A stretch of 64,000 bases of DNA from the NCBI RefSeq assembly GCF_020618475.1, contig NZ_CP085339.1, positions 535,016 through 599,015 on the forward strand, read 5' to 3'. The position numbers and the translations under genes were made by a program. This DNA comes from Haladaptatus halobius. Its GTDB lineage: Archaea > Halobacteriota > Halobacteria > Halobacteriales > Haladaptataceae. Positions 1 through 9,359 of the stretch are shown here, piece by piece; the first letter of the stretch is position 1, and every line of letters starts with the position of its first letter. The notes under the pieces are model-generated. The model had not been told where the DNA came from and did not search any database. It was given only the letters and a program-made list of their open reading frames with translations.

Positions 1-269
1 TCGGAGACCCATTCCATTTGATAGAGCCGTTCACCGTCTACATCAGCCAGTAACTCAAGCTGATCAAGACTCGGATCATCAGCAAGGATTGCTTCGAATT
101 CATCGTGGTCAATGTCCCCTCCACTCACCCACACAAACGGCATAACATGGTTCTGGTCGTGAGCAGCAACTCGCTCAATTTCGAATTCGATTCCCTCGGT
201 GTGAGACAAGGTGTGATAGAGCGCGAATTCATCGGCTCTGAGTTCAACTTCGACGACTGTGGCGGGCAT
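1..269 (-). CDS. Bacterio-opsin-activator-like (Bat) regulator, N-terminal part, runs off the left edge
   Basis: Reading leftward from an ATG at 267-269 the frame stays open to base 1 (about 90 codons) and begins MPATVVEVELRADEFAL. It continues with a stretch resembling the N-terminal half of haloarchaeal Bat/HTH_10 regulators: a beta strand, the phrase IEFEIERVAA, then MPFVWVSGG and a RLYQMEW strand. In this family the N-terminal domain senses a signal and the C-terminal HTH_10 domain binds DNA. The C-terminus lies outside the window, so whether this copy is complete cannot be judged. Other Bat-like sequences lie at 16440-16828, 30255-30633, 44107-44484 and 46017-46754. Family assignment is from motif memory. 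Confidence 0.75.
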   Translation of the reverse strand, partial: MPATVVEVELRADEFALYHTLSHTEGIEFEIERVAAHDQNHVMPFVWVSGGDIDHDEFEAILADDPSLDQLELLADVDGERLYQMEWVS

Positions 270-852
270 ACACCAGAGATAGACTGCACCAATGAAATAC
301 CCGTTGACCGGTGTCCAAGCTCATGTCACTAATAAAGGAAACCGTTATTGTAACGGAGTTTTTGTGTATGTTCTCCAAAGTATTAAACACATCTTCCTTT
401 TTTTGAAGGTGTTCCTCAGTCAGCCACTTCATGCAGTTCTTGAAAAATCAGATTTGGGAATTGCAGTCTGGACATTGACTGTGAATCCTTCGATACCTCT
501 CAGTCAACTTGTTTCGACCGGCAGATTAAGGTGTGGTCAGTAGCGACGTCCACCGCATGCTGTTGCGGTCGAGTAGGGCTGTCGGTGTCTCCGGAGGATC
601 CTCGGTCGCAGTGTCCGTGCTTTTCGTGGGCGTTCGCCGGTCGATAAGATTCGAGACCGTCAATTGGCGTACCATGGATAAAAAAGGTTGAAGCGGTTAG
701 TTCGGCAGTTTCTTCTGTCCCGTCCTTACACACCGCCAGCAGAGGAGGTCACCGAGGCCGTCACGAATCTCGACATGGGGAAGCGTTCCGCGATGAGCTC
801 GCGGCCGTCGAAGTTGGCTTCGGCTGCTCGCCGGACGGGTGAGTCGATTCGG
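270..852. other. Gene-poor stretch with a degenerate repeat
   Basis: No convincing gene is seen. Bases about 692-741 resemble 10639-10689 (shared GGTTAGTTCGGCAGTT core). Read on the minus strand both segments would encode the residues GTAELT, so they are probably remnants of the same unrecognised gene. Confidence 0.35.
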
Positions 853-1821
853 TTAGAGGGATGCTGTCGGCGACGATTTGAACAGCATGTCCACGAACAT
901 CCGGTGGAACGAGGCGGTATCGAACGACTCGATCACGGTCGTTCTGGCCTCGCCGTCCGTGACGTCGTCCTCGTCCACCAAGGTGTATCCGCGTGTTAGC
1001 CCTTCCCGTTCGTCGACATCGACGTGGTACGTCGCGGCCGATTCTATGAGATCCGGTTCGATGAGCGCAGCCATCAGGCCTGCGTCCGGTTGCGTCGTCA
1101 TGTCCCGACCCTGTGACTCCTTGTTAAACTCGCGGACGGCGTCGCTTATCTCCGCGAAGAACGATGCGAGTTCGGTGTCGGGGCCATCGTCGATTTCGGC
1201 CAGCAGCTCGGTGTTGAAAACGGTGTCTCGGATGGTGACGCCCCAATCGAAGAGAACAATATCGAGATCACGAACCGCCCGCTTCGCGGCGTCGGGGTCG
1301 ACCCAGAAGTTGAATTCCGCGGCGGGGGTAACGTTGCCGAGACAGTTGACGTTCCCGCCCATCACCCACACTTCATCGAGCAATTCGTTCAGGTTCGGTT
1401 CTTTTTGGAGTGCGAGCGTGACGTTCGTTAGCGGCGCAATACAGACGAGCGTGATTTCCCCCGGATTTTTGCGAGCCATTTCGACAATATAATCCGCGCC
1501 GTGGCGATCGCCGGAGGGAATTCCGGTATCCGGGAACAGGTCGCCGCCAAGTCCGCCCTCGCCGTGAACGTAATCGGCGTACTCGTGCGTCTTCACGAGC
1601 GGTGAACGTGCACCTTCGTAGACGGTAACGTCCTCGGTGATTCCCGCCATTTCCAGCGTGTACTTGGCGTTCTCCACCATGTACTCGAATTCGACGTTTC
1701 CGGTACAGATGGTAACGCCCTCGACTTCGATGTTGTCGTTGGACGCTGCCAGGAGGAGTGCCTGCGTGTCGTCGCCCGCCGTATCGGTATCGATAATCAC
1801 CCGTCGCGTTTCCTCGTTCAT
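853..1821 (-). CDS. Inosine/uridine-preferring nucleoside hydrolase
   Basis: The 322-residue protein should hydrolyse the N-glycosidic bond of ribonucleosides to free base and ribose in the cytoplasm, feeding salvage. The N-terminal calcium-binding motif DTDTAGDD is present (family form DTDxGxDD), and the central stretch LVCIAPLTNVTLAL followed by VWVMGG is typical. Length fits the family. I chose the ATG at 1819-1821 because the motif begins ten residues later; an upstream in-frame extension to 1938 has no family match. A 17-bp tandem duplication at 1810-1843 duplicates the start region (see separate entry). The gene appears to stand alone, with a lipoprotein gene upstream in the same orientation. 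Confidence 0.88.
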   Translation of the reverse strand: MNEETRRVIIDTDTAGDDTQALLLAASNDNIEVEGVTICTGNVEFEYMVENAKYTLEMAGITEDVTVYEGARSPLVKTHEYADYVHGEGGLGGDLFPDTGIPSGDRHGADYIVEMARKNPGEITLVCIAPLTNVTLALQKEPNLNELLDEVWVMGGNVNCLGNVTPAAEFNFWVDPDAAKRAVRDLDIVLFDWGVTIRDTVFNTELLAEIDDGPDTELASFFAEISDAVREFNKESQGRDMTTQPDAGLMAALIEPDLIESAATYHVDVDEREGLTRGYTLVDEDDVTDGEARTTVIESFDTASFHRMFVDMLFKSSPTASL

Positions 1822-1843
1822 GAAGATTCCTCGTTCATGAAGA
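1810..1843 (-). repeat. 17-bp tandem duplication over the start codon
   Basis: Two perfect copies (1810-1826 and 1827-1843) of a 17-bp unit. On the minus strand the unit reads TCTTCATGAACGAGGAA. Because 17 is not a multiple of three, the upstream copy creates a second ATG in another frame, giving a mini-cistron MNEESS whose TGA overlaps the ATG of the nucleoside hydrolase (ATGA). Confidence 0.9.
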
Positions 1844-2153
1844 CGAGTACGGAGAGGCCTTTCAAGTAAGTGCTGACCGGATTCGTCGCGGACGACGATA
1901 GGAGAGACACAACCGAATAGCGAAACCAGTAAGCGCAATACTGCCGAAATGCATCACCGATAACTTCGCGATTGCAAGCAGCACGCCAAGAGAAATATGA
2001 CCTCATTGGTGACTTCTACTAGGCCGGGGGCATCGATGTCGAAGGAGAACTGTTCGGCTTGTGCGCATTTCTGTGCCGTCTCGGCAGTTCAAGGTCTGTG
2101 GGTGATCTTCGCGTAAGAACCAGACACAGTAAAATCTCTCTAATAGGCAGGCG

Positions 2154-2999
2154 TCATCGGTCGCTCTTTCCAGTGGTTGATTGATTCGCCGTAACGTTTT
2201 GAACCCACGACGGCTGGGGAACTCGAGTACTCCCAGCTTTGGCAAAGCGAATAGTTCTATTGCCGGACATAGTCCGGTTGTTCACTTGACCAGTGTAGGT
2301 GAGCTGGTACTGATGAATCACACCCCAGCGATCAATCGTCGCTGTCAGTGACGCATTCGTCACAGTTTCGAGAGTGTGATAGTTTGTGATAGGTGCTGGA
2401 CGCTCAAGTCGTGTCAGTTGGATTTTATAGCGAGGAGGAGATGAATTCGGACGTTCCGTGGCTGTGAAGCCCTGGGTCTGGTTAAACGCGTATAAGACAG
2501 CATAGAAATACTCACGTGATGTGAATGTTTTAGCCACCGGTGCTTCAGAGCGATTAAAAACTTTAACTGTCATGTTATTCTGGCCGATATACCTCTGATA
2601 AACCGTATCACTCTCTCCATAGTACTCGTAGCGCTGTAACGAAAAAGCAGCAAAGGTAGGTGGTGGAGTGGGGTATCGGATTTGCGAATAAAAGTGCGAA
2701 CCATTGAAACCACGTCGTGTTCGCCCATGCGACCGGTATCGAACTGTTCCATTTGAATATTGCTGAACATTAGTCCAGGTGACAGTATAGGAATCTTCTT
2801 GGAGAATCCGTGCATGGGCATCTGTAAGTGCGCCTACGTCGGTTACGCCTTGAGCAGTCAGCCCAGGGGCGAGTTTTCCCTGAAGGGTTGAGGTAGTCGA
2901 CGTCTGAGGGTCAGATCCTGGAAGGAGGGAATCGCATCCAGCGGTAAGACAGAGACATCCAACCAGAAGGAGCGCGAGCCAGCGGCGAGGGGTAACCAT
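2154..2999 (-). CDS. Haloarchaeal secreted lipoprotein, function unknown
   Basis: 281 residues. The N-terminus is a signal peptide with a lipobox (hydrophobic run ending LTAGC, lipidated Cys near residue 22), so the mature protein should be tethered to the outer face of the membrane. The rest is a soluble, beta-rich, Thr/Tyr-rich domain with repeated TxTW and YxxxG patterns. It resembles a large family of haloarchaeal lipoproteins annotated only as domains of unknown function (possibly the DUF7537 type). No catalytic motif is visible. It is flanked by a small divergent HTH gene and carries no obvious operon partner. Confidence 0.7.
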   Translation of the reverse strand: MVTPRRWLALLLVGCLCLTAGCDSLLPGSDPQTSTTSTLQGKLAPGLTAQGVTDVGALTDAHARILQEDSYTVTWTNVQQYSNGTVRYRSHGRTRRGFNGSHFYSQIRYPTPPPTFAAFSLQRYEYYGESDTVYQRYIGQNNMTVKVFNRSEAPVAKTFTSREYFYAVLYAFNQTQGFTATERPNSSPPRYKIQLTRLERPAPITNYHTLETVTNASLTATIDRWGVIHQYQLTYTGQVNNRTMSGNRTIRFAKAGSTRVPQPSWVQNVTANQSTTGKSDR

Positions 3000-3095
3000 T
3001 GAGATTCAGTATTGGTGACAAGATAGCATAAATCCATTGAATCATTGGATGAGAATTGGGTCGAAAGAAATAGGGATAGTGAACTATCGGCTACG

Positions 3096-3335
3096 ATGAT
3101 AGACGAGAGAAAGCGCGATACTAGTGGTCAATTTGCAGAGGAAACAACTGACGACGGTATTCTTGTGGCGATGCGCGAGTCGGAGTTTCCGGCAGTGACC
3201 GCTCGATGGGTGGCAGATACACTTGGGATTGAGCGGCCGTCCGCGCATCGACGGTTTGAGGAATTATATGAGGATAGAGAGGTTGAGCGGGGGAAGTTGA
3301 GTCCCCGGGCGGTGATCTAGTGGATTCAAGAAAAG
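3096..3335 (+). pseudogene. Small winged-helix/HTH protein with a nonsense codon near its end
   Basis: From MIDERKRD the frame encodes an acidic stretch, then the HTH-like segment TARWVADTLGIERPSAHRRF, then EREVERGKLSPRAVI. A TAG at 3318-3320 follows, after which the same frame reads WIQEK and stops at 3335. Haloarchaeal relatives that I recall end in a Val-Trp-Trp-type tail, so this looks like a nonsense mutation that removes only the last residues; the product may still fold. The frame could start further upstream at 3045. Two more decayed copies lie at 3685-3790 and 10246-10330. Confidence 0.55.
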
Positions 3336-3684
3336 TAGGGACAATAGGTATCCTCAATGAGCTATTCTCACGTTGTCCTCTCTCGGTTGTGGTGTTCTCA
3401 TTCAGCAAGAGGAGCAGCACGGACTGCTGCACTCTTCTCCCGACTAGTGAAAGTCCCGACTATGGTCGTTTCTCTGACTGTCTTCTTTTCGAACAGTAGC
3501 ACAAAGCATATACCGACCCCCATGAAGCCACTGGGTGTGGCGCGGTTGCCTCTGACGCCCTAAATGGGCTCCCACGTGGGTCTGGCGCCATCACTCCTGA
3601 TCCACCCTCGGCCCGCCACATCTTCCTCCCCTGCTCGACCCTTTGCCATGTCATTCGAGCAGGGACGATTTTCAAGAAAGCAAT

Positions 3685-3790
3685 TGATGAGGATATTCTT
3701 TGAGTGATCCGTAAGTCGAAGTTTCCAGCAGTGACTGCTCGATAGTGACGGATATGTTTGATATTGAGCTACCCTCTACGCATCGACGGC
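3685..3790 (+). pseudogene. Relic of the small HTH gene (copy 2)
   Basis: The plus strand reads IDEDIL, stop, VIRKSKFPAVTAR with further stops and ends near CATCGACGG. This parallels TTDDGILVAMRESEFPAVTAR and SAHRRF in the 3096 gene, including the DNA for SAHRR (GCATCGACGG). It is a shredded paralogue about 600 bp downstream of the better copy. Confidence 0.6.
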
Positions 3791-3792
3791 TG

Positions 3793-3875
3793 TACGGCAG
3801 TTGTATCGGCGGCTATCGGCTACAAACCAACAAGAGGGGAGAGCTGGGACCGGCCACCGCGTCTGTGGTCGGAGT
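3793..3875 (+). repeat. Dispersed repeat R, copy 1
   Basis: About 80 bp similar to 9913-9993. Shared blocks are GCAGTTGTATCGG, CTATCGGCT, GGGAGAGAGCTGG-like DNA and a terminal hairpin (CCGGCCAC, 7-nt loop, GTGGTCGG). No coding potential is seen. Both copies lie within a few hundred bases of a relic of the small HTH gene. Confidence 0.6.
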
Positions 3876-3967
3876 GGAGCAACGTGATCCCTTAACTGCC
3901 CGAGTGTCACATCGGGTTCGCAAAAACGGGAGGAGATTTCTTAGATTGGCACACGAATGGCGATGTA

Positions 3968-4111
3968 ATGAGTATCTTAGCGAGCGATTTCACCGATCTG
4001 ACGAAGACCACGAATGAAAAAGAACGGGAAGGTGACGCGCTTGCTGGCGAGGCAAACGAGTTTGACGTAGATTCTGTTGCTGCGGGTCGAGAACTTCGGG
4101 AACCCGAATGA
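3968..4111 (+). CDS. Small acidic protein, unknown
   Basis: 47 codons beginning MSILASDFTDLTKTTNEKE and ending AAGRELREPE. It is strongly acidic and hydrophilic, typical of haloarchaeal codon use, but has no motif I recognise. It follows repeat R and may be the tail of a larger lost gene. Coding status is uncertain. Confidence 0.3.
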   Translation: MSILASDFTDLTKTTNEKEREGDALAGEANEFDVDSVAAGRELREPE

Positions 4112-4369
4112 GGGATTCACTACAGAACATAACTGATTAATAGGATTTCGGCAGAGCCAAAGGACCTAGACAAGCTGTCACATACGGCAAAAAAGGCCAA
4201 GTATAGTAGGGGTCAACTGAAATCCAATGATACTATTGTAGCTGGCTTTTTGCGGTACGTTCGCTCTGCATGGCGTAGACCACGCACTGTAGTGTGAACT
4301 CCAGCTACAAGCACCACCATTCTACGCGTTGCGTAGTTCTAACCATATCCATGAAGCCGCATCAACCAC

Positions 4370-4579
4370 ATGTCGACAGTAGCCAAACAACTGGCACACA
4401 ACCACCGAATAACACAAGCCCAACGTATTGCCGCTGAGATTTCGGACAGTTCTCTCCCACCGGATCTCCGGAAAGCAGATCGGTATACACTGTTCCGGGG
4501 TGAGGATCTGCAAACAGAGCTGCCACTCGCTAGTATGGAGTTCTCAACGCAAAAGGAGTATTCTAACCAGGGTACCTAA
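4370..4579 (+). CDS. Possible small protein upstream of the ABC exporter
   Basis: 69 codons beginning MSTVAKQLAHNHRITQAQRI, amphipathic at the start and polar afterwards. No family is recognised. It ends 75 bp before the likely start of the ABC ATPase, in the same direction, so it may be the first gene of that operon or a truncated fragment. A second overlapping frame is also open, which weakens the call. Confidence 0.3.
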   Translation: MSTVAKQLAHNHRITQAQRIAAEISDSSLPPDLRKADRYTLFRGEDLQTELPLASMEFSTQKEYSNQGT

Positions 4580-4654
4580 CAGAATCCCTCGGAGTCCAAT
4601 ATATCCGAATCCACTGTGGATGCTTCGAACAAGTTCAACGGCGGTGATTCTCGG

Positions 4655-5668
4655 ATGACTGAACGCAGCTCCATAAGCAGAAATCCAACGCCCGTGATTT
4701 CCGTCCAAGACATCACGAAGGTTTACGGAGAGGGTGAATCGGCACTTCAAGCCGTCGATAGCGTCAACTTCGATATCAAACCCGGGACAGTGGTTGGTAT
4801 TCTCGGCCCAAACGGAGCGGGGAAAACGACACTGCTCAAAATGATACTCGGATTAGTCTCGCCAACCAGCGGTCACGTTCAATTCGCCGAAACTGGCGAG
4901 ACAAGCGACCTACTTGATCGGTATCACCACGTCGCCGCGATGCTAGAAGGCGCACGGAATATCTACTGGCGACTAACAGTCCGCGAAAACCTCGCCTTCT
5001 TCGCAAGCCTCAATGGCATTGATCCTGCCACTGTCGCAGATCATCACGAACAGTTGCTCGAGCAGTTCGGCCTCACGGAGAAAGCGGACACGCCGATCAG
5101 CGCACTCTCACGCGGTATGAAACAGAAAGCATCACTCATCTGTACGCTTTCTCGACAGACAAACGTCGTTTTTCTCGATGAACCAACACTCGGCCTGGAC
5201 ATCGAAAGTTCGCTCGAGCTTCGACGTGAGATCCGTCGACTCACAGAAACTAAATCGATGACTGTTGTCCTGAGCAGCCACAACATGGATCTCGTTGAGG
5301 CAATCTGTGATCGTGTTATCATCCTGCATGATGGTCGAATTATAGAGGACAGTAGCGTCGACGAACTCATTGATCTCTTCCAAACCCAGTCGTATCGAAT
5401 CAGTACCGAACCGTCACTACCAGACCAACTCCGTACAACGCTTACTGAACACTACAACGCACACAGCTGGACACAAACGTCGGATCGGATCCGATTTGAC
5501 GTGCGACTCCAATCTGGAAATTCGTTCTACGATCTCATGGAGATACTTCACCAGAAAGACATTACAATACTCTCAGTGCGATCACTCGAACAGAACCTCA
5601 GTGATGCGTTCCTCAAACTCACAGATGACGCTGCTCCAGCGAACCCAATGCAGGAGGACCACCGATGA
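4655..5668 (+). CDS. ABC transporter ATP-binding protein (ABC-2 exporter type)
   Basis: A nucleotide-binding domain that powers export through the membrane partner encoded next. Walker A is GPNGAGKTT, the ABC signature is ALSRGMKQK (LSxGx form), Walker B is NVVFLDEPTLGLD, and a switch His follows in SSHNMD. About 100 C-terminal residues form an accessory domain common in the CcmA/drug-exporter subfamily. The ATG at 4655 fits the family better than the in-frame ATG at 4616. The stop codon overlaps the start of the permease gene (ATGA), so the two are translationally coupled. The exported substrate cannot be told from sequence. Confidence 0.92.
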   Translation: MTERSSISRNPTPVISVQDITKVYGEGESALQAVDSVNFDIKPGTVVGILGPNGAGKTTLLKMILGLVSPTSGHVQFAETGETSDLLDRYHHVAAMLEGARNIYWRLTVRENLAFFASLNGIDPATVADHHEQLLEQFGLTEKADTPISALSRGMKQKASLICTLSRQTNVVFLDEPTLGLDIESSLELRREIRRLTETKSMTVVLSSHNMDLVEAICDRVIILHDGRIIEDSSVDELIDLFQTQSYRISTEPSLPDQLRTTLTEHYNAHSWTQTSDRIRFDVRLQSGNSFYDLMEILHQKDITILSVRSLEQNLSDAFLKLTDDAAPANPMQEDHR

Positions 5669-6438
5669 GCGCATTCCGAACTCTGATCAAAGCAATCGCA
5701 GTGAAGGATTTGACCTTGCTCGTTCGGTATCCAGTCAATAGTCTCTCGCAGTTGCTCACGATCTACGTGTATTTCATCGCTATCTTCTTCGGTGGGCAAC
5801 TACTCGTGGGGCCCGCAATCACTCAATCATTCGACGGCGTGGTTGTCGGATTTTTCCTCTGGACGATTGCCTCACTCGCGTTTGGCAGTCTCGCTTGGAC
5901 CGTGACCTTGGAAGCGCAATGGGGAACGTTAGAACAACTCTGCATGTCTCCGTTTGGCCTGCGGGTAGTGATGGCGGTGAAGGCTGTCGTGAACATGCTG
6001 TTCAATTTCACATGGGGTGTGATCATGCTCTTGTTGATGTCACTGACAACGGGTAAATCCCTGCACCTGAGCGGTGGCTCGATTCTCATCCTTGGGATGT
6101 TAACCCTCTGTTCTGCAGTCGGTGTTGGCTTTGTATTTGCTGGACTTGCCCTCGTCTACAAGCGCATCGAGAGCTTCATCCAGCTGATGAATATCGTGTT
6201 CATTGGTCTCATTGCCGCACCAGTTAGATATTTCCCGTGGCTGAAGATGCTTCCGCTTGCGCAAGGAAGTTATCTCCTCCGTCGAAACATGGAACAGAAT
6301 CGCACTCTGTGGGAACTGCCGTCGGTCGAACTGTTCGTCCTGCTACTCACTGCAGTGGTCTACCTGGGTTTAGGCTATGCTGTATTCCGATGGTCCCAGC
6401 ATCGTGCCCGTCGAGACGGACTACTTGGACATTACTAA
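5665..6438 (+). CDS. ABC-2 family transporter permease
   Basis: 257 residues with about six hydrophobic segments, the usual layout of an ABC-2 permease. It begins MSAFRTLIKAIAVKDLTLLV and has a cytoplasmic N-terminus followed by a GGQLLVG loop region. The gene starts inside the stop codon of the ATPase gene, so the pair should form a 2+2 exporter in the cytoplasmic membrane. The next open frame overlaps its 3' end but is of doubtful status. Substrate unknown. Confidence 0.88.
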   Translation: MSAFRTLIKAIAVKDLTLLVRYPVNSLSQLLTIYVYFIAIFFGGQLLVGPAITQSFDGVVVGFFLWTIASLAFGSLAWTVTLEAQWGTLEQLCMSPFGLRVVMAVKAVVNMLFNFTWGVIMLLLMSLTTGKSLHLSGGSILILGMLTLCSAVGVGFVFAGLALVYKRIESFIQLMNIVFIGLIAAPVRYFPWLKMLPLAQGSYLLRRNMEQNRTLWELPSVELFVLLLTAVVYLGLGYAVFRWSQHRARRDGLLGHY

Positions 6439-6781
6439 GCAACCTCGTCTCAAAAGGGTCCAAGTCGAGGACAAGTATCTCGATGTCCTCGAGCATGCAA
6501 AGAACGTCGCACAAATGAACGACGTGATGGTTTCCCAACTTGGCTATCGAGAAGTCGCGGCACACTACGGGTGTACATACAAGAACGATGGCTATCGGGT
6601 GATGGAGGAGATGGCCGAACGTGTCCCCGGGGTGAGCTACAAAGAGTCACGAACGCTGTCCGTGGACGATGCACTGGGCGTTGGTGGTCATCACATCGAA
6701 ATCACGTTCGGCCATCCCGACCTCGCAGTGTGTATACGAGCACACGAAGCCAGCGCGGAACTAGCACACGGAGGGCGCTAA
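6377..6781 (+). CDS. Unrecognised protein truncated by a MITE
   Basis: The frame runs 134 codons and overlaps the permease 3' end by about 60 bases in another frame, so its true start may be later or lost. The middle (LKRVQVEDKYLDVLEHAKNV and TYKNDGYRVMEEMAERVPG) looks like a real soluble domain, but I do not recognise it. The last codons and the stop (CGC TAA) lie inside the left end of the MITE at 6776, so the C-terminus is probably cut short by that insertion. Confidence 0.4.
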   Translation: MLYSDGPSIVPVETDYLDITKQPRLKRVQVEDKYLDVLEHAKNVAQMNDVMVSQLGYREVAAHYGCTYKNDGYRVMEEMAERVPGVSYKESRTLSVDDALGVGGHHIEITFGHPDLAVCIRAHEASAELAHGGR

Positions 6782-6967
6782 TTATAGCGTTGTAATCACG
6801 GGGGTTCTCTGAACCCCCATTTCTGCGACGCCACCACACGAGATTCACACCGTACTGCCGGTGGAACATGGTGGTATTGGTGCGTTGGTTACGGTGGAGT
6901 GCGTCTGTCTCTGCGAAAGGGGGGGGTCGCGTGCGCGATCCCCCTCTATTACAACGGTGTAATCGAC
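6776..6967. mobile_element. MITE-like element, copy 1
   Basis: A 192-bp non-coding element with long imperfect terminal inverted repeats. The left end runs from about CGCTAATTATAGCGTTG to GAACCCCCATTTC, and the right end is its reverse complement, running from GCGAAAGGGGG to ACAACGGTGTAATCGAC. Each arm contains its own GGGGG/CCCCC hairpin. A second copy lies at 15747-15941. Similarity between the two extends about 65 bp past the right end. No transposase is encoded, so mobility would have to be in trans. Confidence 0.75.
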
Positions 6968-7288
6968 AACTCCTACTAACGATAGTCAAGGACGGCTTAA
7001 TTGAGAACGTGTCGAAGTCTTTCGAGCTGACGAGCCAGCCCTTGAACGTCACCCGCCAATTGTCTGTTAGGAATGGTGTGCCAGATACAGAGGGTGTATC
7101 GGCCACGGAAGCAGCCTTGAATCGTCAAGTACAAAGGCAACAATCAATATTGTGATTTTCAGCTCTATTCTCCTGCGAAAAACGGATCATAGACACCAGA
7201 AATCGACTCTGACGGGGTTTAGGTCACAGAGTCATTATTCAGCACAAAATTTCATCATCCTCTTTGCGGTGGCATTCGTTGGCACGAA
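6968..7288. other. Intergenic DNA with IS-end-like repeat
   Basis: No gene seen. Bases about 6990-7035 match 15960-16005 (ATTGAGAACGTG core). Bases 7076-7096 contain AGATACAGAGGGTGTA, which recurs in altered form near 21990 (GAATACAGAGGGTGTA). The promoter of the alcohol dehydrogenase should lie in the last 100 bp. Confidence 0.45.
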
Positions 7289-8317
7289 ATGATGAAGACC
7301 GCCACACTAATCGACGCCCACACGGTGAAGATCGACGACACGGAGCGACCAAAGCCTGCTCCGCACGAACTCCTCGTCGAGATCAATGCCTGTGGCGTCT
7401 GTACAACGGATTTGCACATGTACAGTGGATCGCTCACGGTCGACTACCCAATGGTACCGGGTCACGAAAGTGCCGGCAAGGTCGACGCCGTCGGCGACGA
7501 TGTCGACGACTTCCAGGTGGGAGACCGAGTGGCGATCAACCCTTCGGTTCCCTGCAACGAGTGCCGGGCGTGCAAGTCCGGTCGGGAGAATCTTTGTCAC
7601 GACCTCACCTCCATCGGTGGGGCGGCCAAGAATATCATCGACGGTGCGTTTGCAGAGTATGCAACCGTGCCCGTTGGGAACGTTGAGCGCATCGGCAATC
7701 TCGATTACCGAACCGCTTCATTCGCTGAACCACTTGGTTGCGTTATCAACGGTATCGATCAGGTCGACCTGACGAGCGGTGAAACTGTCGTTGTGGTTGG
7801 TGGAGGGTTCATCGGCCAGTTGCTCGTCCAGACGCTGCGGACGAGTGGTGCGGGGACCATCGTCCTCTCCGAACCAGTTGCTGAGTGACGGGAAGTTGGC
7901 CTCGAAGTCGGAGCCGATCATGCGGTGGATCCGGGCGACAAGAACCCGACGGCCGTCATTCCAGACCTCGTCAGTGACGTCGACATCGCCATCGAAGCTG
8001 TCGGATTCCCCGAGACCATCACACAGGCGCATGCCCTCACGGGGCCAGGTGGGCGAACGCTCGTCTTCGGCGTTCCCCCTGAAGACGCGACGGTCGAACT
8101 CTCGCCGTTCGATCTGTTCTTCGAAGAGCGCGAGGTTGTCGGAAGTTACTCGCTCACGCCGAACACGTTCTCACGGGCGGTGACACTACTTGATAACGGC
8201 CGAATCGATGTCGATACGCTCGTCACCGACGAATTCGGCCTCGAGGGCCTTGAGACGGCGTTCGAGCAAATGGAGGCTCATAAGGGGCTGAAGAAGTTGG
8301 TCTACCCTAACCGGTGA
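7289..8317 (+). pseudogene. Zinc-dependent alcohol/polyol dehydrogenase (MDR), one in-frame TGA
   Basis: The frame encodes a complete medium-chain dehydrogenase interrupted by a single TGA at 7886-7888; both sides are in the same frame. Catalytic zinc ligands are in CGVCTTDLH and the GHE motif, the structural zinc is held by CNECRACKSGRENLC, and the Rossmann turn is VVVGGGFIG. After the stop the frame continues REVGLEVGADHAVDPG and runs to a normal end. Relatives that I recall have Arg at the stop position, so CGA to TGA is likely. It would oxidise an alcohol or polyol with NAD(P). It may be dead, or the TGA may be an assembly error. Confidence 0.85.
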
Positions 8318-8678
8318 CCCAGCATAGGACGACCGACCAACGATAGCAAACATGCTACTGAGACACACCACTTGACGAAATCATACGACCGACGGACGAT
8401 CATAGAGATGACCGCGGCGCGCGCGGTGCCGGCCGCACCTGCGGTGACGAATCGACTCAGACATCGACTGGCTCCGGTGACGAGTCCTCCTCGCAGGAAA
8501 CTCCCTATCCCGCTGAGCGAGTAAGACGATAATGGCTGTAGGTATCAGCGAATTCCGAATCGAAGGCCGTGCAAGATACGTGTCTTGTATTCAACACGGC
8601 ATCAGGAACGTATCACTGTATTTTTGGTTCTATGAAGATGCAGGCGTGCAACAGATCCCTCCTCTAAACTTGTACTCG
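8318..8678. other. Intergenic DNA without recognised features
   Basis: About 360 bp with a short very GC-rich patch (8412-8450) and no frame that I can support as a gene. Confidence 0.4.
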
Positions 8679-9359
8679 TTAGAGAAATGATTTGCGGCTG
8701 ATTTCTTCATGGCTCGAAAGAAATTGGTCAACGCGCTTCTCACGCCTGCCAAGCAGCGACAACACACTCGCTGCCGCACGCACGAGCAACTCCCGATAGA
8801 AGCCAGTATCATACTCGTCCAACTCCTCACTCGCCAACAGCACCCGCTCACGCGAGCGCTTTGCATCATCAGCTAATACATATGATATACTCTGACCAGG
8901 CGCACGCGCTAACCCCAAATCCGCCGCTCGCTCCAGCGCTGCCACACTTCGCGTGTAGTCTTCCCGCTTCTTCGAAACCCGATTCGTGATCACCAACTCA
9001 CTCGGATCGACCGCCCCACACTCAAGGCGGTTAACCCACGACCGTAATTCCTCACAAACAACTTCTGGATCACAGAACTCATCCACTGCTCGAATCAATG
9101 CTTTCTGCGCTTCATCGATATACGACGGCGAACTCCGCTGGCGGCACTCAATGCCCCAATATTTGTACTCGTCTTCACCAGCGACCTTTCCGAAGTACTT
9201 CGTCAATGCCCCAGTATCCGAATCACGCAACGGAACGAACGCAATCCAATCATAGTAGGCTTCGTGTTCGAGCCAAATCTCCACTCGAAATTCGTCGCTG
9301 TTAGTATTTAATACTAACCAACGGCTTTTCGAGGGATGAGATTTTGCAACCAGAGCCAT
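8679..9359 (-). pseudogene. C-terminal fragment of family B DNA polymerase (truncated paralogue of the 18008 gene)
   Basis: From about base 9284 downward the protein matches residues 496 to about 690 of the full polymerase at 18008-20107, for example HYDWIAFVPLRDSD versus YYDWIAFVPLRDSD, and the shared YFGKV, GIECRQRSSPSYID and ELVITNRVSK. The first 25 residues are unrelated, and the last 25 also diverge. The polymerase active-site motifs A, B and C are all absent, so this piece cannot polymerise. It is best explained as a recombination relic or a decayed second copy. Confidence 0.88.

Noticed and set aside
3460..3675. A minus-strand 71-codon frame near the small HTH relics
   Set aside because: Arg- and Cys-rich with no family, and no promoter or conserved motif.
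7886..7888. TGA as selenocysteine in the dehydrogenase and other genes
   Set aside because: I know of no selenocysteine machinery in haloarchaea, the residues expected at these sites are not Cys, and TGA is a normal stop for many intact genes here.
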